DNA of 64,000 nucleotides from Butyrivibrio hungatei DSM 14810 (lineage in GTDB: Bacteria; Bacillota; Clostridia; Lachnospirales; Lachnospiraceae): positions 1 through 64,000 of the forward strand of contig NZ_FRDH01000003.1 in assembly GCF_900143205.1 (NCBI RefSeq), read 5' to 3'. Position 1 is the stretch's first letter. Each line of letters opens with the position of its first letter. The position numbers and the translations under genes were made by a program. Below, piece by piece: positions 34,518 through 43,995 of the stretch. Below the pieces are notes generated by a model. The model made no database searches. It saw only the letters and a list, made by a program, of their open reading frames with translations, and was not told the origin of the DNA.

Positions 34518-35335
34518 TACTCTTCCTCCGTTTCATCTGTTGCTTCGTCTGCCGAATCCTCAGATAGCTCATAATCCTCATCCAGATCATCAGGGAGACT
34601 TGCAAGATATTCATCCTCATCCTCGTTATAATCAGCATCAGGATCTACGGTAGTTACCGTTTTTCTTTTGGTCTTAATCTTAGTAAAGTAGATATAGCCT
34701 CCTGCACCACCGATTGCTAAGAGTAGGATCAGTGCCATGGCTCCTGTAGGATTTTTCTTCTTTTCTGGTTCAGGCTGTACCGGCTCTTCAGGCTCAGGCT
34801 CCGGCTCCGGTTCCTCTGTAGGTTCTTCTGTTGTTTCCTCAGGCTTTTCCTTACCTGTAGCTGCAAGATATTTATCTACCTCTTCCTCATCCATCAGAGC
34901 TAAAAGATCTGACTCATCGACCATATTCAGGAAGTGAACTGTCTCCTCGCCCTCATCATCACGATCTATAATGATATAAAAATAGTTGCCGGACTTTGTA
35001 ACAACAGTGATGAACTGCTTGCCTCCTGCTTCAAGAGTGCCGTAGTCATCAACAAGAGTCATGTTGCCATCAGGTGTAAGCGGTCCCCACTTTTCTTCCT
35101 CAGGTTCTGTAGGTTCTTCCGGTTCTGTTTCCACAGGATCTTCACCCTCACACATGGTGTAATCGTATTTGCAAAGCTCACAGTCCGGATCAATTTTATC
35201 CGCTGTACACTTGTGCTCACAGGTGCAATCAGGACCACCTGCAAATGCTGTGATAGGTGTCGCTCCAATAAAAGAAGCTGCGACAATTGCCACAGCTCCC
35301 AGTAATCTACCTCTGATATTCAGTTTATTTTTCAT
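34517..35335 (-). CDS. DUF4366 family surface protein of the T4SS
   Basis: 272 residues from the ATG at 35335, which has GGGAGG eight bases upstream and overlaps the DUF4315 gene. It has an N-terminal signal sequence ([15 protein letters not shown]), a Cys-rich segment (C-T-C-E-H-K-C and C-E-L-C), a conserved domain around [15 protein letters not shown], a Glu/Pro repeat, one membrane helix near 215 and an acidic cytoplasmic tail. It is a typical gene of Tn1549/CTn conjugation modules, probably exposed outside the cell. Confidence 0.85.
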   Translation of the reverse strand: MKNKLNIRGRLLGAVAIVAASFIGATPITAFAGGPDCTCEHKCTADKIDPDCELCKYDYTMCEGEDPVETEPEEPTEPEEEKWGPLTPDGNMTLVDDYGTLEAGGKQFITVVTKSGNYFYIIIDRDDEGEETVHFLNMVDESDLLALMDEEEVDKYLAATGKEKPEETTEEPTEEPEPEPEPEEPVQPEPEKKKNPTGAMALILLLAIGGAGGYIYFTKIKTKRKTVTTVDPDADYNEDEDEYLASLPDDLDEDYELSEDSADEATDETEEE

Positions 35336-35648
35336 CTTCGATATCCTCCCAGTCAAAATCATCCTCCGAATCAGTTTCCTTTGTTTCAGCTACATCAGCT
35401 TTGTCCGTAGCTGTAGTTACAACAGTTGCCTGAGTGCCTGCATTACCGGCCTGACCATTTGCCACAAGTTTAAGGAACTCTGCAAGCTGCTCTGGTGATA
35501 AGTTCAGTGCTCCAACATCAGCAAGGATCTGTGAATTTTCAGCTTCCTGCAATCTCTGCTGTGCAGCCTTAAGCCTTGCCTTATCATCTTCAAGTTTTTT
35601 CTCCATACGCTTAACCTCAGCGCGGAGCTTATCTAATCTCTCATACAT
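35325..35648 (-). CDS. DUF4315 family protein
   Basis: 107 residues. The N-terminal 60 residues are a coiled coil ([16 protein letters not shown]), followed by [13 protein letters not shown] and an acidic tail. It matches the DUF4315 proteins found beside DUF4366 and the NlpC/P60 gene in Tn1549-like elements. Role in conjugation unknown. The stop overlaps the start of the next gene. Confidence 0.82.
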   Translation of the reverse strand: MYERLDKLRAEVKRMEKKLEDDKARLKAAQQRLQEAENSQILADVGALNLSPEQLAEFLKLVANGQAGNAGTQATVVTTATDKADVAETKETDSEDDFDWEDIEDEK

Positions 35649-35662
35649 GTTTCATCATCCTC

Positions 35663-37309
35663 CTATCTGATTCTGCCGTAGCAGTAAAAATGTGCTCTCC
35701 AGTACCGTGTGTCATAGCTTGCATACTGAATCGGATTGCCGCAGTGGATCATGATCTTATTAACAGGATCTACAACAATTCCAACATGGCTTGCGCCTGC
35801 CGTATCATAGGTGCCCTGGAAGAAAATCAGATCTCCCGGCTTTACATCACCTTCATGGACTCTTGCAGTAGCATTCTTCCATCCATTCGCTGTAAGCCTT
35901 CCATAGTCCCAGCCGTTTCCACAGTGATTGATAACCCAGCTTACAAATCCAGAGCAGTCAAAACTTGTGCTTGGCTTGCTTCCACCCCAGACATAAGGAT
36001 ATCCAAGGTATCTCTCTGCCTCACGGAGCATATTTGCAAACTGAGCATCTGTAAGATATTCACCCGGAACAGCATAGTCATCATATTCTCCTGGCGAGAA
36101 GCCTCCTACATAAGGATCATCACCAAAAATGTCAGGCTTATTGCCTTTCATCTCCACAATGACTTCATAGCGTCTGATCTGATCTACAGTAAGCCCTACC
36201 TCATCAAGGGCTGCCCTGATTCCTTCATTTGTGAGTTTTACATTAAGGATGTAGTAGTCATATTCTTCCTCTGACTCATTCCCCTCATCATCAGTGACCG
36301 TCCTTGTCCTGGTTTCAACAACTTCTTCAATTTCCAGTTCATATTGAGCTTCGAAGATTGTTTCCAGAATCTCTTGGGCTTCCTCTTCCGTATAATCCTC
36401 GTAAAGAACCGTAAGAAGTGCTGCAAGCTCAAAAGGATTATGACCAATCTCAGCCAGATCATAGTTGTACTCGTCATAATCAGGATAGTCATCCTCAATG
36501 TTGTCTATCTGATCCTGAAGATCAGCTTCCAGCTCTTTGTAGTCAGCTTCAGCAGCAAGGATGTCACTGTCATCTGCTGTATAGCTTGTACCAACCAGCA
36601 TGTTGTTGGTTCCGCCTGCCATCATGGAACAAGAAGTAAGAGTCCCTGACATTACAAGAACAACGATTAGAACAATAAGAGCTATGATGAGTCCAAGGGG
36701 ATGCTCCTCAGCAAATTCTTTTATCATCTCAGCAATACGCCCTGCCATATCCTCAGCCTTATCTGTGAATCTTTTTGTAATGCTGTAGGAAGCATTGGCG
36801 GTTTCTTTTGCCTGAGCCTTAAAAGCATTCCTTTGGATCTCCTTTTTCATGAGGTTCTTCTGAACTTCCTTAGATCCCGGCTTTACATTTTTTGTTTCCG
36901 TCCTCCCATGGATTTTCTCAGAATATCCGCCTTTATCAGAACTCTTTAGTTCTTTCATCTTTGCCGCATATCCGAGGTCTTCCGCTAATTCTGTAACAGA
37001 ATTTACTGCATCGCCTCCTGCATTGTTATCTTCATTAGCCTTATCAACCTGGCTGTGAATTGTCCTTGATACAGCTGCATCGGAATAGATCTTTTTTCTG
37101 CCCTGTTTCTGAAGCTTCTTACGCTTTTTGATAGCTTCTGCACTTTCAGAAATATCAACTTTTCCGGTACGGAGTTTTTTTCTCATAGCCTCAGCCTGAG
37201 AAGTTTCGTTTTTCAGCTTCCCGGCATGAGACTTTTTCTTTGCTGTATAATCAGGTTCTTTCTTAGCTTTGGATCTGCCCTTATCCCTCGTGTAGATTCC
37301 TTCATTCAT
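35663..37309 (-). CDS. NlpC/P60 cell-wall hydrolase of the conjugation system
   Basis: 548 residues. A long basic N-terminal region is followed by one membrane helix (L-I-I-A-L-I-V-L-I-V-V-L-V-M, near 215), a central domain, and a C-terminal NlpC/P60 peptidase with the catalytic Cys in F-D-C-S-G-F-V and His in S-H-V-G-I-V-V. It fills the VirB1 role: opening peptidoglycan for the transfer channel. It lies directly downstream of virB4 (18 bp). Confidence 0.9.
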   Translation of the reverse strand: MNEGIYTRDKGRSKAKKEPDYTAKKKSHAGKLKNETSQAEAMRKKLRTGKVDISESAEAIKKRKKLQKQGRKKIYSDAAVSRTIHSQVDKANEDNNAGGDAVNSVTELAEDLGYAAKMKELKSSDKGGYSEKIHGRTETKNVKPGSKEVQKNLMKKEIQRNAFKAQAKETANASYSITKRFTDKAEDMAGRIAEMIKEFAEEHPLGLIIALIVLIVVLVMSGTLTSCSMMAGGTNNMLVGTSYTADDSDILAAEADYKELEADLQDQIDNIEDDYPDYDEYNYDLAEIGHNPFELAALLTVLYEDYTEEEAQEILETIFEAQYELEIEEVVETRTRTVTDDEGNESEEEYDYYILNVKLTNEGIRAALDEVGLTVDQIRRYEVIVEMKGNKPDIFGDDPYVGGFSPGEYDDYAVPGEYLTDAQFANMLREAERYLGYPYVWGGSKPSTSFDCSGFVSWVINHCGNGWDYGRLTANGWKNATARVHEGDVKPGDLIFFQGTYDTAGASHVGIVVDPVNKIMIHCGNPIQYASYDTRYWRAHFYCYGRIR

Positions 37310-37327
37310 TTATCCGCATCCTTTCCT

Positions 37328-39763
37328 TTATTTTTCTTCCTTTTTTGCCTCTGTGATTTCAGACAAGCGGGTTGTCATGATACGATAGAGCTCAATGTCT
37401 GTAGGGAATCTGTCTACGAATGGCAGGATTACATTGCCATAAAAAATAAGCCCTTCACCGGCTCCTGAGTGTGTGACATAGGATAGCTGATGTGGACTTA
37501 TATTGAGCTGCTTGGCAAGAATCTGTCTGTCACCTACAGCCTGGTTCAGCATATATACGAAGTCTGAATTTTCAAAGATATTCTCTACCTCTTTGGATGC
37601 AAGCAGATCTTTGACGTTCTGCGTAATACCTGTAGGAATACCGCCCCACTTTCTGAAGCGCTTCCATATCTCTACCGTATAGGCCGCTGTCTGCTCTTCT
37701 TTTAACAGAAGATGCATCTCATCAAGGTAGTATCTGGTAGAACGTCCTTCACTTCTGTTGGAGGAAACCCTGCCCCAGACCTGATCCTGAACGATAAGCA
37801 TTCCAATTTTCTTTAGCTGCTTACCAAGATCCTTGATATCAAAGCAAACGATTCTGTTTGTGATATCTACGTTGGTTCTATGATTGAAGATATTCAGAGA
37901 CCCCTTTACATAAATTTCAAGAGCCGTGGCTACATGCCTTGCCTCTGCCTCATCCTGCTTCAAAAGCTCATTATAAAGATCTTCCAAGAGAGGCATATTC
38001 TCCGGTACAGGATTCTCATAATAATCTCTGTAGACCTTACGGATGCATCTGTCGATTACGGTCTTCTCTACCGGAAGAAGACCTTCCTTACCACCAACGA
38101 TAAGCTCACACAGCGATAACAGGAACTCTGCCTTTAATGACACAGGATCATCGTCATCGGAATAGTTATTGTTGATGTCCATAGGATTGATATACTGCGT
38201 CGAAGTGGTGCTGATCTTAATGACCTGACCACCGAAACGCTCTACCAGTGGTGCATACTCGGCTTCTGGATCTGAGATAATTACATCATCATCCGTAACC
38301 AGGAATGCATTTGCAATCTCTCTTTTTGCAGCAAAAGACTTACCGGAACCCGGAGTACCAAGGATAAGACCATTAGGGTTCTTAAGAAGCTTTCTGTCTA
38401 CCATGATCAGGTTGTTTGAAAGAGCATTTAAGCCATAATACAAGCTTTCATCTCCTGCCTGGAAAAGCTCCTGAGTAGTGAACGGTACAAAAATCGCTGT
38501 TGAGCTTGTAGTCATGCCACGCTGAATCTCGATAAGGTTCTGTGCAAGCGGAAGGCTCGACATAAGCCCCTGCTCCTGCTGGAAATCGAGTCTTACAAGA
38601 TTACAGTTATGCTTCTGAGCAATGGACTTTGCCTGGAACACATTATTTTCAAGCTCCTGTTCAGTACGCCCTGTATTCATCACAAGGAAAGTCAGAAGGA
38701 ACATTCTCTCATTTTGGCTCTGCAATTCTTTTAACAGGTCTTTCGCATCATTGCCGAAAGTAGCTAGATCAGAGGGGATGATGTCCATATCATACCCGGC
38801 ACGAACCGCCTTTTTCTGCTCCTCGATCTTACTTCTATCAAGCTCTGTGATTGTATGTTTTACTGTCTTAATCGCCTCATTCTGATCTACTGACTGGATG
38901 TGCATGGTTACGATCTGGCTTGATTCCATATTGAGGAAATCTGCCAGCATCCTGTCACTGATATCAGAGGCATCAATGGACAAAAAGCTCATGGCTCCGT
39001 AGATATTTCCCATCTGAAACTTCTTTCCATTTGGAAAGTTGAAGCTGCTTGGTGCAATGAAGTCTTTTACTGTAAGACCTGAGCCCAGTAGATATTTCCA
39101 ATCGAAGTTGAACTTATCCCTGTCTCCCATATGGAACTGCTGATGCATAAGAGCAAGGCGCTCTTTTCCGTTCAGGATTTTCGCCTGTACTCCAAGTCTT
39201 TTGAAATTATTAAGGATATCCGTCTCAATGTGGATAATCCTTGGTTTTGCTGCCCTCATAGAATCCGCATGGATGCCAAAGGTCAGATATTTTGTTTTTG
39301 TCAGACCGTTATTGCCTGCTTCCATCTGATGAAAGAGCATGGTGCTATACTCATCTCTTACGCTGTCAAAACCGTCTTTTGCATGAGGAATCGCAATGCT
39401 GGTCCTGAAATCATCAATATCTGTAGCCATGTTCATGAAGGAAAGCTCAAAATGTACTGAGCTGTCAAAGAAGTTAAGAAAGGCACACCATTCCTCGAAA
39501 ATCTCTGTCTTATCCTCCTGAAGAGCAAGCTGATAGTTGATATCCTGAAACTGTATTGTCTTGGTATAGTAGTCTGTTCCGATCCTACAGATACCATCCT
39601 GAAACATCCTGTCAAATGGAATGCTCTGCTGGGCTGTTCTTGGAATGCCATCATTTTTCTGAGCATTCTTTATGATCTCTCTGATTTCTTTCTGCTCAGC
39701 CCTTGTCAGGTTAGCAGGCATTTTGAAATCTCTTTTCTCCTGCTTCTTAAATAGTGAAATCAA
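37328..39763 (-). CDS. virB4: VirB4-family T4SS ATPase
   Basis: 811 residues. Walker A is L-G-T-P-G-S-G-K-S-F in the C-terminal half; Walker B is R-Y-Y-L-D-E-M-H-L-L, followed by a W-x-R-F-R-K-W-G-G segment. It powers substrate transfer and channel assembly at the membrane. The start is a TTG at 39763 overlapping the PrgI stop (TTGA), with GGAGG nine bases upstream, so translation is coupled. The next in-frame ATG (M-P-A-N-L-T) is 14 codons later and lacks such a site. Confidence 0.93.
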   Translation of the reverse strand: MISLFKKQEKRDFKMPANLTRAEQKEIREIIKNAQKNDGIPRTAQQSIPFDRMFQDGICRIGTDYYTKTIQFQDINYQLALQEDKTEIFEEWCAFLNFFDSSVHFELSFMNMATDIDDFRTSIAIPHAKDGFDSVRDEYSTMLFHQMEAGNNGLTKTKYLTFGIHADSMRAAKPRIIHIETDILNNFKRLGVQAKILNGKERLALMHQQFHMGDRDKFNFDWKYLLGSGLTVKDFIAPSSFNFPNGKKFQMGNIYGAMSFLSIDASDISDRMLADFLNMESSQIVTMHIQSVDQNEAIKTVKHTITELDRSKIEEQKKAVRAGYDMDIIPSDLATFGNDAKDLLKELQSQNERMFLLTFLVMNTGRTEQELENNVFQAKSIAQKHNCNLVRLDFQQEQGLMSSLPLAQNLIEIQRGMTTSSTAIFVPFTTQELFQAGDESLYYGLNALSNNLIMVDRKLLKNPNGLILGTPGSGKSFAAKREIANAFLVTDDDVIISDPEAEYAPLVERFGGQVIKISTTSTQYINPMDINNNYSDDDDPVSLKAEFLLSLCELIVGGKEGLLPVEKTVIDRCIRKVYRDYYENPVPENMPLLEDLYNELLKQDEAEARHVATALEIYVKGSLNIFNHRTNVDITNRIVCFDIKDLGKQLKKIGMLIVQDQVWGRVSSNRSEGRSTRYYLDEMHLLLKEEQTAAYTVEIWKRFRKWGGIPTGITQNVKDLLASKEVENIFENSDFVYMLNQAVGDRQILAKQLNISPHQLSYVTHSGAGEGLIFYGNVILPFVDRFPTDIELYRIMTTRLSEITEAKKEEK

Positions 39764-40182
39764 GAATCCTTACCTCCTTCTTTTTTGTGTTTGTCATCTC
39801 TCATGGCTTGTGAATACATGATGATCTCATCGATTTCTGTCTGAGCTTTTTCATATCTTACTAATGCCGAGAAGTTATTGTCTGTCTTATAAGGCCTCTG
39901 TTTTGGTCTTACGAAGGTTGCTTCTATAAGATGTCCTAACAGGACTTCAAGATGCTGACCGTTCTTTTCATACATAGCCAGGAAGAAAAACGGCATCATG
40001 ATAACCATCATTCCCATGGCTGCTGTACTTACGGATGCAATCTGCTTTATCAGAAAGAATGACGGCACTCCGAAAAGTGCCGCCACAGAGAAGCAGATCA
40101 GCTGTCTTTTAGTCAGATTGAACATCACTTTGCTTTTGACCTTTGTAAGATCACGAGGCACCGAAATATACGATGCTGCCAT
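39760..40182 (-). CDS. PrgI family T4SS membrane protein (VirB3-like)
   Basis: 140 residues with two adjacent membrane helices (L-I-C-F-S-V-A-A-L-F-G-V-P-S-F-F and A-A-M-G-M-M-V-I-M-M-P-F-F-F). The N-terminal I-S-V-P-R-D-L-T-K-V-K-S-K-V and the Y-E-K-N-G-Q-H-L-E segment are typical of PrgI proteins. It forms the inner membrane part next to VirB4, with which it overlaps. Confidence 0.88.
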   Translation of the reverse strand: MAASYISVPRDLTKVKSKVMFNLTKRQLICFSVAALFGVPSFFLIKQIASVSTAAMGMMVIMMPFFFLAMYEKNGQHLEVLLGHLIEATFVRPKQRPYKTDNNFSALVRYEKAQTEIDEIIMYSQAMRDDKHKKEGGKDS

Positions 40183-40210
40183 ATCTGAAAATCCTTTCTT
40201 ATTTTTGATT

Positions 40211-40247
40211 TACAGTGACATTTACTGTGACAGTTTTTGTCACTGTA
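40211..40247. repeat. Inverted repeat between TrbL-like and PrgI genes
   Basis: TACAGTGAC (40211-40219) and GTCACTGTA (40239-40247) are perfect 9-bp arms. A further TGTGAC/GTCACT pairing inside allows alternative folds. No T run follows on the minus strand, so it is more likely a processing or translation-control hairpin than a terminator. Confidence 0.45.
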
Positions 40248-40254
40248 TTCTTCA

Positions 40255-41121
40255 TCAATGTGCGTGAAGCACTGACTTGGCTACTGCTCCGGTCTTAAAA
40301 AGCGTAAACGCAAGAAGAACCGTATAGCCCATGACTCCCCAAAGAGAGCCAATGATATCTGTCGTGAATGCTACTGACTGAATCAGTACTGCATATATTC
40401 CGACGCAGACCATGATCAGAAATCCCTGGAATCCCAGTGCAAACAATGACCTCAAATAGTTCTGACCAATCATGCTCTGCTCTCTGTTTCCAAAGGTTGC
40501 AAAGGGGATTGGTGCAAGGCTGACCATAAGATAGATCTCAATCATCCTCGCATATACAATGACAAAAATCAGAGCTGACAAAAGATATATCAGGAACTGC
40601 ACAATAAAAGACTGCAAGAATATGGATAAAAGCTCCGGCACTTCCATGGCCTCAAGTGTTGATTCCATGCTTGCCAGGGTACTTGCATCTATCGCTGTAC
40701 TGCCTGAGATTATTCCTCCTGCATTTGATATAACATGCTGCGCCACATCAAATACTGCCATTGTGATATTCATCGTATTTGTGATTAGTGTTACTGCTAC
40801 AAAGGTTTTGAAAATCCATTTCCAGAAGATCCAGGTCTCAAAGTTTGCCAGATTGTTATGGCTGATGACTAGCTGTATAAGCTCGTAACAGGCTATGAAA
40901 GTCAGAAGTATTCCGGCAATCGGCATAATCACATTTTCTGACAGGTTCTTAATCATGTTGAAAACTGCCGGTGAAAAGCTTGCCGGTGTCGTACCTACTT
41001 CTGTTGCAATCTCACCTACCTGAGTATTAACTGAGTTGAAGGTGTTATTCAGATTGTTCATAATGCCTGAAACAAGCAGACCTCTTAGCCATTCTTCAAT
41101 CGATTCAATAATGCTGTCCAC
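40255..41121 (-). CDS. TrbL/VirB6-like T4SS membrane protein (CD0411-like)
   Basis: 288 residues with about six membrane helices. An amphipathic N-terminus (I-I-E-S-I-E-E-W-L-R-G-L-L) starts the protein. The conserved region P-I-A-G-I-L-L-T-F-I-A-C-Y-E-L and the V-S-L-A-P-I-P-F-A-T-F-G-N-R-E segment are typical of CD0411-type conjugal transfer proteins. It should form part of the inner-membrane channel. It follows the Maff2 gene in the operon. Confidence 0.85.
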   Translation of the reverse strand: MDSIIESIEEWLRGLLVSGIMNNLNNTFNSVNTQVGEIATEVGTTPASFSPAVFNMIKNLSENVIMPIAGILLTFIACYELIQLVISHNNLANFETWIFWKWIFKTFVAVTLITNTMNITMAVFDVAQHVISNAGGIISGSTAIDASTLASMESTLEAMEVPELLSIFLQSFIVQFLIYLLSALIFVIVYARMIEIYLMVSLAPIPFATFGNREQSMIGQNYLRSLFALGFQGFLIMVCVGIYAVLIQSVAFTTDIIGSLWGVMGYTVLLAFTLFKTGAVAKSVLHAH

Positions 41122-41187
41122 TTGTTACCTCCTCTTCTCAAAATGGAGCCAGGGTTTTATGCCCTGACTCCGGCTCTTTCGGACCGA

Positions 41188-41400
41188 TTAAAAAAGTCCG
41201 GAAAGAAGAGGAACAAGTGTAGTTCCGATGAGGGCAACACCACCTCCGGCCATGAGCTGCTTCATTCCCTGGCTCTTTGCGCCGGGATTATCATTGCCGT
41301 ATCCTTCCATAAGGTTGATTGCTCCCCAAATTCCAAGACCTGCACCAAGTGCTACAACGAGTGTCTGAAGTACGCCTACTGCGCTATTAAAAAATGCCAT
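41188..41400 (-). CDS. Maff2 family membrane protein
   Basis: 70 residues from the ATG at 41400 (M-A-F-F-N-S-A-V-G-V-L). Two membrane helices flank the highly conserved M-E-G-Y-G-N-D-N-P-G-A-K-S-Q-G segment of Maff2 proteins, possible VirB2-like or channel subunits of Tn1549/CTn elements. No Shine-Dalgarno sequence is visible before the ATG; instead the leader contains a large inverted repeat (41412-41517). Confidence 0.88.
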   Translation of the reverse strand: MAFFNSAVGVLQTLVVALGAGLGIWGAINLMEGYGNDNPGAKSQGMKQLMAGGGVALIGTTLVPLLSGLF

Positions 41401-41411
41401 AATGTCAAAAA

Positions 41412-41517
41412 CCAAAAACGCAGATGATTGTTATTTTGTAGTTTTTTGTTTGCAGACTCCAAATATAAAAAGAGCTGCTTCTTTTGCTGAAACAACTCTT
41501 TCTAACTGCGTTTTTGG
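41412..41517 (-). promoter_or_regulatory. Structured leader of maff2 with enclosed terminator
   Basis: CCAAAAACGCAG (41412-41423) and CTGCGTTTTTGG (41506-41517) are perfect 12-bp inverted arms. They enclose a smaller stem (AAAGAG 41469-41474 / CTCTTT 41496-41501) that on the minus strand ends CTCTTTTTATATTT, a terminator. The outer arm lies about 12 bases from the maff2 ATG. This suggests control of expression between virD4 and the channel genes. Confidence 0.45.
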
Positions 41518-41652
41518 TTATCCTCCTTATAATGTGTGATTTATTTGGAGCCTGCTTTTTCCATATTCAGTTGTCTTTCCGTGAGTCCGTCGACTGACTC
41601 AGGGATATGCGCGCATATTTATTTGCCCTCACAGCTTAAAAGCCTGGTCTTG

Positions 41653-41707
41653 GGCATAAGAAAAAGCCCATGCTGAAATGCCTTTTATTGACACCTCAGT
41701 GGGCTTT
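41653..41707 (-). terminator. Terminator at the virD4 end (copy A of the GCATAAG hairpin)
   Basis: AAAGCCCA (41663-41670) and TGGGCTTT (41700-41707) form the stem. On the minus strand it is followed by TTCTTATGCCC. The trailer matches those at 46313 and 47546. 41518-41652 holds no gene that I can support. Confidence 0.65.
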
Positions 41708-43466
41708 ATTCTTCATCAAGTTCGATGACTTCATATTCGTCATCGGGTTTCAATATTAAGTTGTGATCAAGGAACTTCTCTATATCAAACCAGTTCCTTT
41801 TGTCTGCATCCGCTGTAAGTGGATAATTCGGATGCTGAGTCAGATCATATTTATCTGACAAAAATGGTCTTACACCACGGACCTGCACTATACATTTGCT
41901 TCCGTCCATGACCGCCAGCTCATCAATGCTCATAAGATCATGACCGAGCTTCTGATAATTCATATTGTAACTCTGTGACGTACCCCTAGATTCTCCGGTG
42001 TTGTACATGTCAATTGTTTCCTTACCCAGGACAGTATTGAGTTCCTTCAGGGTTGTCTGTTCAGAGCCACCAAGGAAAATCTGACTATCGCAATTGCCTG
42101 TGATCGTGTCAGCGTTATCCTTGTAAATAGCCTTAAGCTGTGATTTTGCCTGTAGTACAAGTGCAGCTGAAATCTCACGGCTTCGTATGGTTGCCATTAG
42201 CTTTTCCAGATTCGGTATCTGTCCGATATTGGCTGCTTCATCAATAAGGCATCTAACATGAACCGGAAGTCTACCACCATATACATCATCTGCCTTTTCA
42301 CAGAGCAGATTAAAAAGCTGAGTGTAAACCATGGAAATCAGGAAATTAAAGGTTGCATCTGTATCTGACATAATGAGAAACAATGCTGTTTTCTTATCAC
42401 CCAAGGTATCAAGCTCAAGCTCATCATAAGATGTGATCTCTCTCAGCTCCTTAATATCAAAGGGCGAAAGTCTTGCACCACAACTCACGAGTATAGATTT
42501 TGCAGTTTTGCCGGCACTTAATTTATATTTGGCATATTGTCTTACCGCGAAGTGATCAGGATCTCTTTCTGCCAGTTCCTCAAACATAAGGTCAACCGGA
42601 TTCTTAAATTCCTCATCATCTTCCCTGACCTCCATTGCATTCAGCATTTCCAGAAGAGTTGAAAAGTTCTGTTCCTCTTCCGGAGCTTCATAATGGATAT
42701 AGCCTATAAGCGCCGAATACAGCAGTTTTTCTGCTTTCTCCCAAAATTCATCACCTGCCTTACCTTCACCTTTTGTGTTGGCTATCAAGGTAGTGACGAG
42801 CTTCAGGATATCCTTTTCATCATGCACATAAGCAAATGGATTGTAATGCATCGACTTCTTAAAGTTGATGGTATTAAAGATCTTCATCCTGTATCCATTC
42901 TTTACAAGTGCGTTACCCACTTCATTTACCACAGTGCCTTTCGGATCAGTAACAACATAACTTGAATGCATCTGCAAAATATTCGGTTTAATAAAAAACC
43001 TCGTCTTACCTGATCCAGAACCACCTACGACAAGCACATTTTTGTTTCTTGCATATTTTGGATTTGTGGGTCTACTGTTCATCGTAAGCCTCTCAGTTTG
43101 CGACAGAATCACATTATTTTGGAAATTCGGATCGATGTAAGGCTCTATGTCTTCCCTTTTGCCCCAACGGGCTGACCCGTATTCTCTATTGTGACGAAAA
43201 TTTTTTGCATTCTTTCCCTTTAGATAAACTGCTAGTCTCAGTGCCGCGCCTATACCAATTCCCACAAGTAGATCTATAGGATTCAGACTCGGCAAAGGAT
43301 TTGAGAATGCTGTTCCGAAGCATCCATCCAGCACCAGGCTCTGTACCTTTTCTGAGGCATTTGTACCTGATGCAATACGGAATGCTTCACCGATATTTGT
43401 AGCGATTGCTCCCACAACAACATAAGGAATGTTGAGGATAAGGAGCTTTTTGGTTTTATTATTCAT
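41706..43466 (-). CDS. virD4: VirD4/TraG-family type IV coupling protein
   Basis: 586 residues. There are two N-terminal membrane helices (about 8-30 and 60-80). Walker A is V-G-G-S-G-S-G-K-T-R-F and Walker B C-L-I-D-E-A-A-N-I-G. The segment R-S-R-E-I-S-A-A-L-V-L-Q-A-K-S-Q is typical of TraG proteins. It recruits the relaxase-DNA complex to the secretion channel. The ATG overlaps the PcfB gene stop. Confidence 0.94.
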   Translation of the reverse strand: MNNKTKKLLILNIPYVVVGAIATNIGEAFRIASGTNASEKVQSLVLDGCFGTAFSNPLPSLNPIDLLVGIGIGAALRLAVYLKGKNAKNFRHNREYGSARWGKREDIEPYIDPNFQNNVILSQTERLTMNSRPTNPKYARNKNVLVVGGSGSGKTRFFIKPNILQMHSSYVVTDPKGTVVNEVGNALVKNGYRMKIFNTINFKKSMHYNPFAYVHDEKDILKLVTTLIANTKGEGKAGDEFWEKAEKLLYSALIGYIHYEAPEEEQNFSTLLEMLNAMEVREDDEEFKNPVDLMFEELAERDPDHFAVRQYAKYKLSAGKTAKSILVSCGARLSPFDIKELREITSYDELELDTLGDKKTALFLIMSDTDATFNFLISMVYTQLFNLLCEKADDVYGGRLPVHVRCLIDEAANIGQIPNLEKLMATIRSREISAALVLQAKSQLKAIYKDNADTITGNCDSQIFLGGSEQTTLKELNTVLGKETIDMYNTGESRGTSQSYNMNYQKLGHDLMSIDELAVMDGSKCIVQVRGVRPFLSDKYDLTQHPNYPLTADADKRNWFDIEKFLDHNLILKPDDEYEVIELDEE

Positions 43467-43966
43467 CGTTCCGGCTCCTTTATCTTTTCCTTTGCTTTGT
43501 GAGGCAGGTTTGCCACAAGTTCCTTGAACTTCTTAAGCTTCTGTAAGATACTTGGACGATCCTTTTCCATGGATTTCTTACGCTTGGTTTGCTTAGCCGC
43601 ATATTCCTTTAGAACCGAGGTTATAGCATCCGCATCCTTTGCCTTGAAAAACACAGTGTATTTTGGCGGATCTACTGTTTTGTCCTTTGTGATGGCAAAG
43701 TCTACACCATATTTATTGGCAATACGTTTGAAATCTCTGATTCCGGAATCACCTATCTCCATACTGGAAACACCCTGTCCTTGACCTACAAGCTGCTTAA
43801 CAGTCTGCTTCCCCTTTATGGGAGTATTCTTCGCAGCTTTTCTTTTGACTTTATCTTTCTCAAGCTGTTCCAGATAAGCTTTTACATATTTATAGATGCC
43901 CCTAACTGACAATTTTGTTGTTTGCCAAGCCAGGTTTACTGTTTTTTTGGATACTTCCTCCTCCAA
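43463..43966 (-). CDS. PcfB family protein (DUF3801)
   Basis: 167 residues, matching PcfB/DUF3801 proteins (K-T-V-N-L-A-W-Q-T-T-K-L-S-V-R-G-I near the N-terminus; G-I-R-D-F-K-R-I-A-N-K-Y-G-V-D-F in the middle). The C-terminal end is basic. PcfB is the relaxosome/coupling-protein adaptor in pCF10. The gene overlaps virD4 by 4 bp, consistent with joint function. Confidence 0.88.
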   Translation of the reverse strand: MEEEVSKKTVNLAWQTTKLSVRGIYKYVKAYLEQLEKDKVKRKAAKNTPIKGKQTVKQLVGQGQGVSSMEIGDSGIRDFKRIANKYGVDFAITKDKTVDPPKYTVFFKAKDADAITSVLKEYAAKQTKRKKSMEKDRPSILQKLKKFKELVANLPHKAKEKIKEPER

Positions 43967-43995
43967 TGAATCACTTCCTTTCTGTCATCATTGCA

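Noticed and set aside
33679..34653. 324-codon open frame on the plus strand
   Set aside because: It is the antisense shadow of the ArdC-like and DUF4366 genes, without a ribosome site or recognisable domain.
41518..41540. Strong AAGGAGG upstream of maff2 as sign of a leader peptide
   Set aside because: An open frame follows, but no usable start codon lies within ribosome reach; noted only as part of the leader structure.
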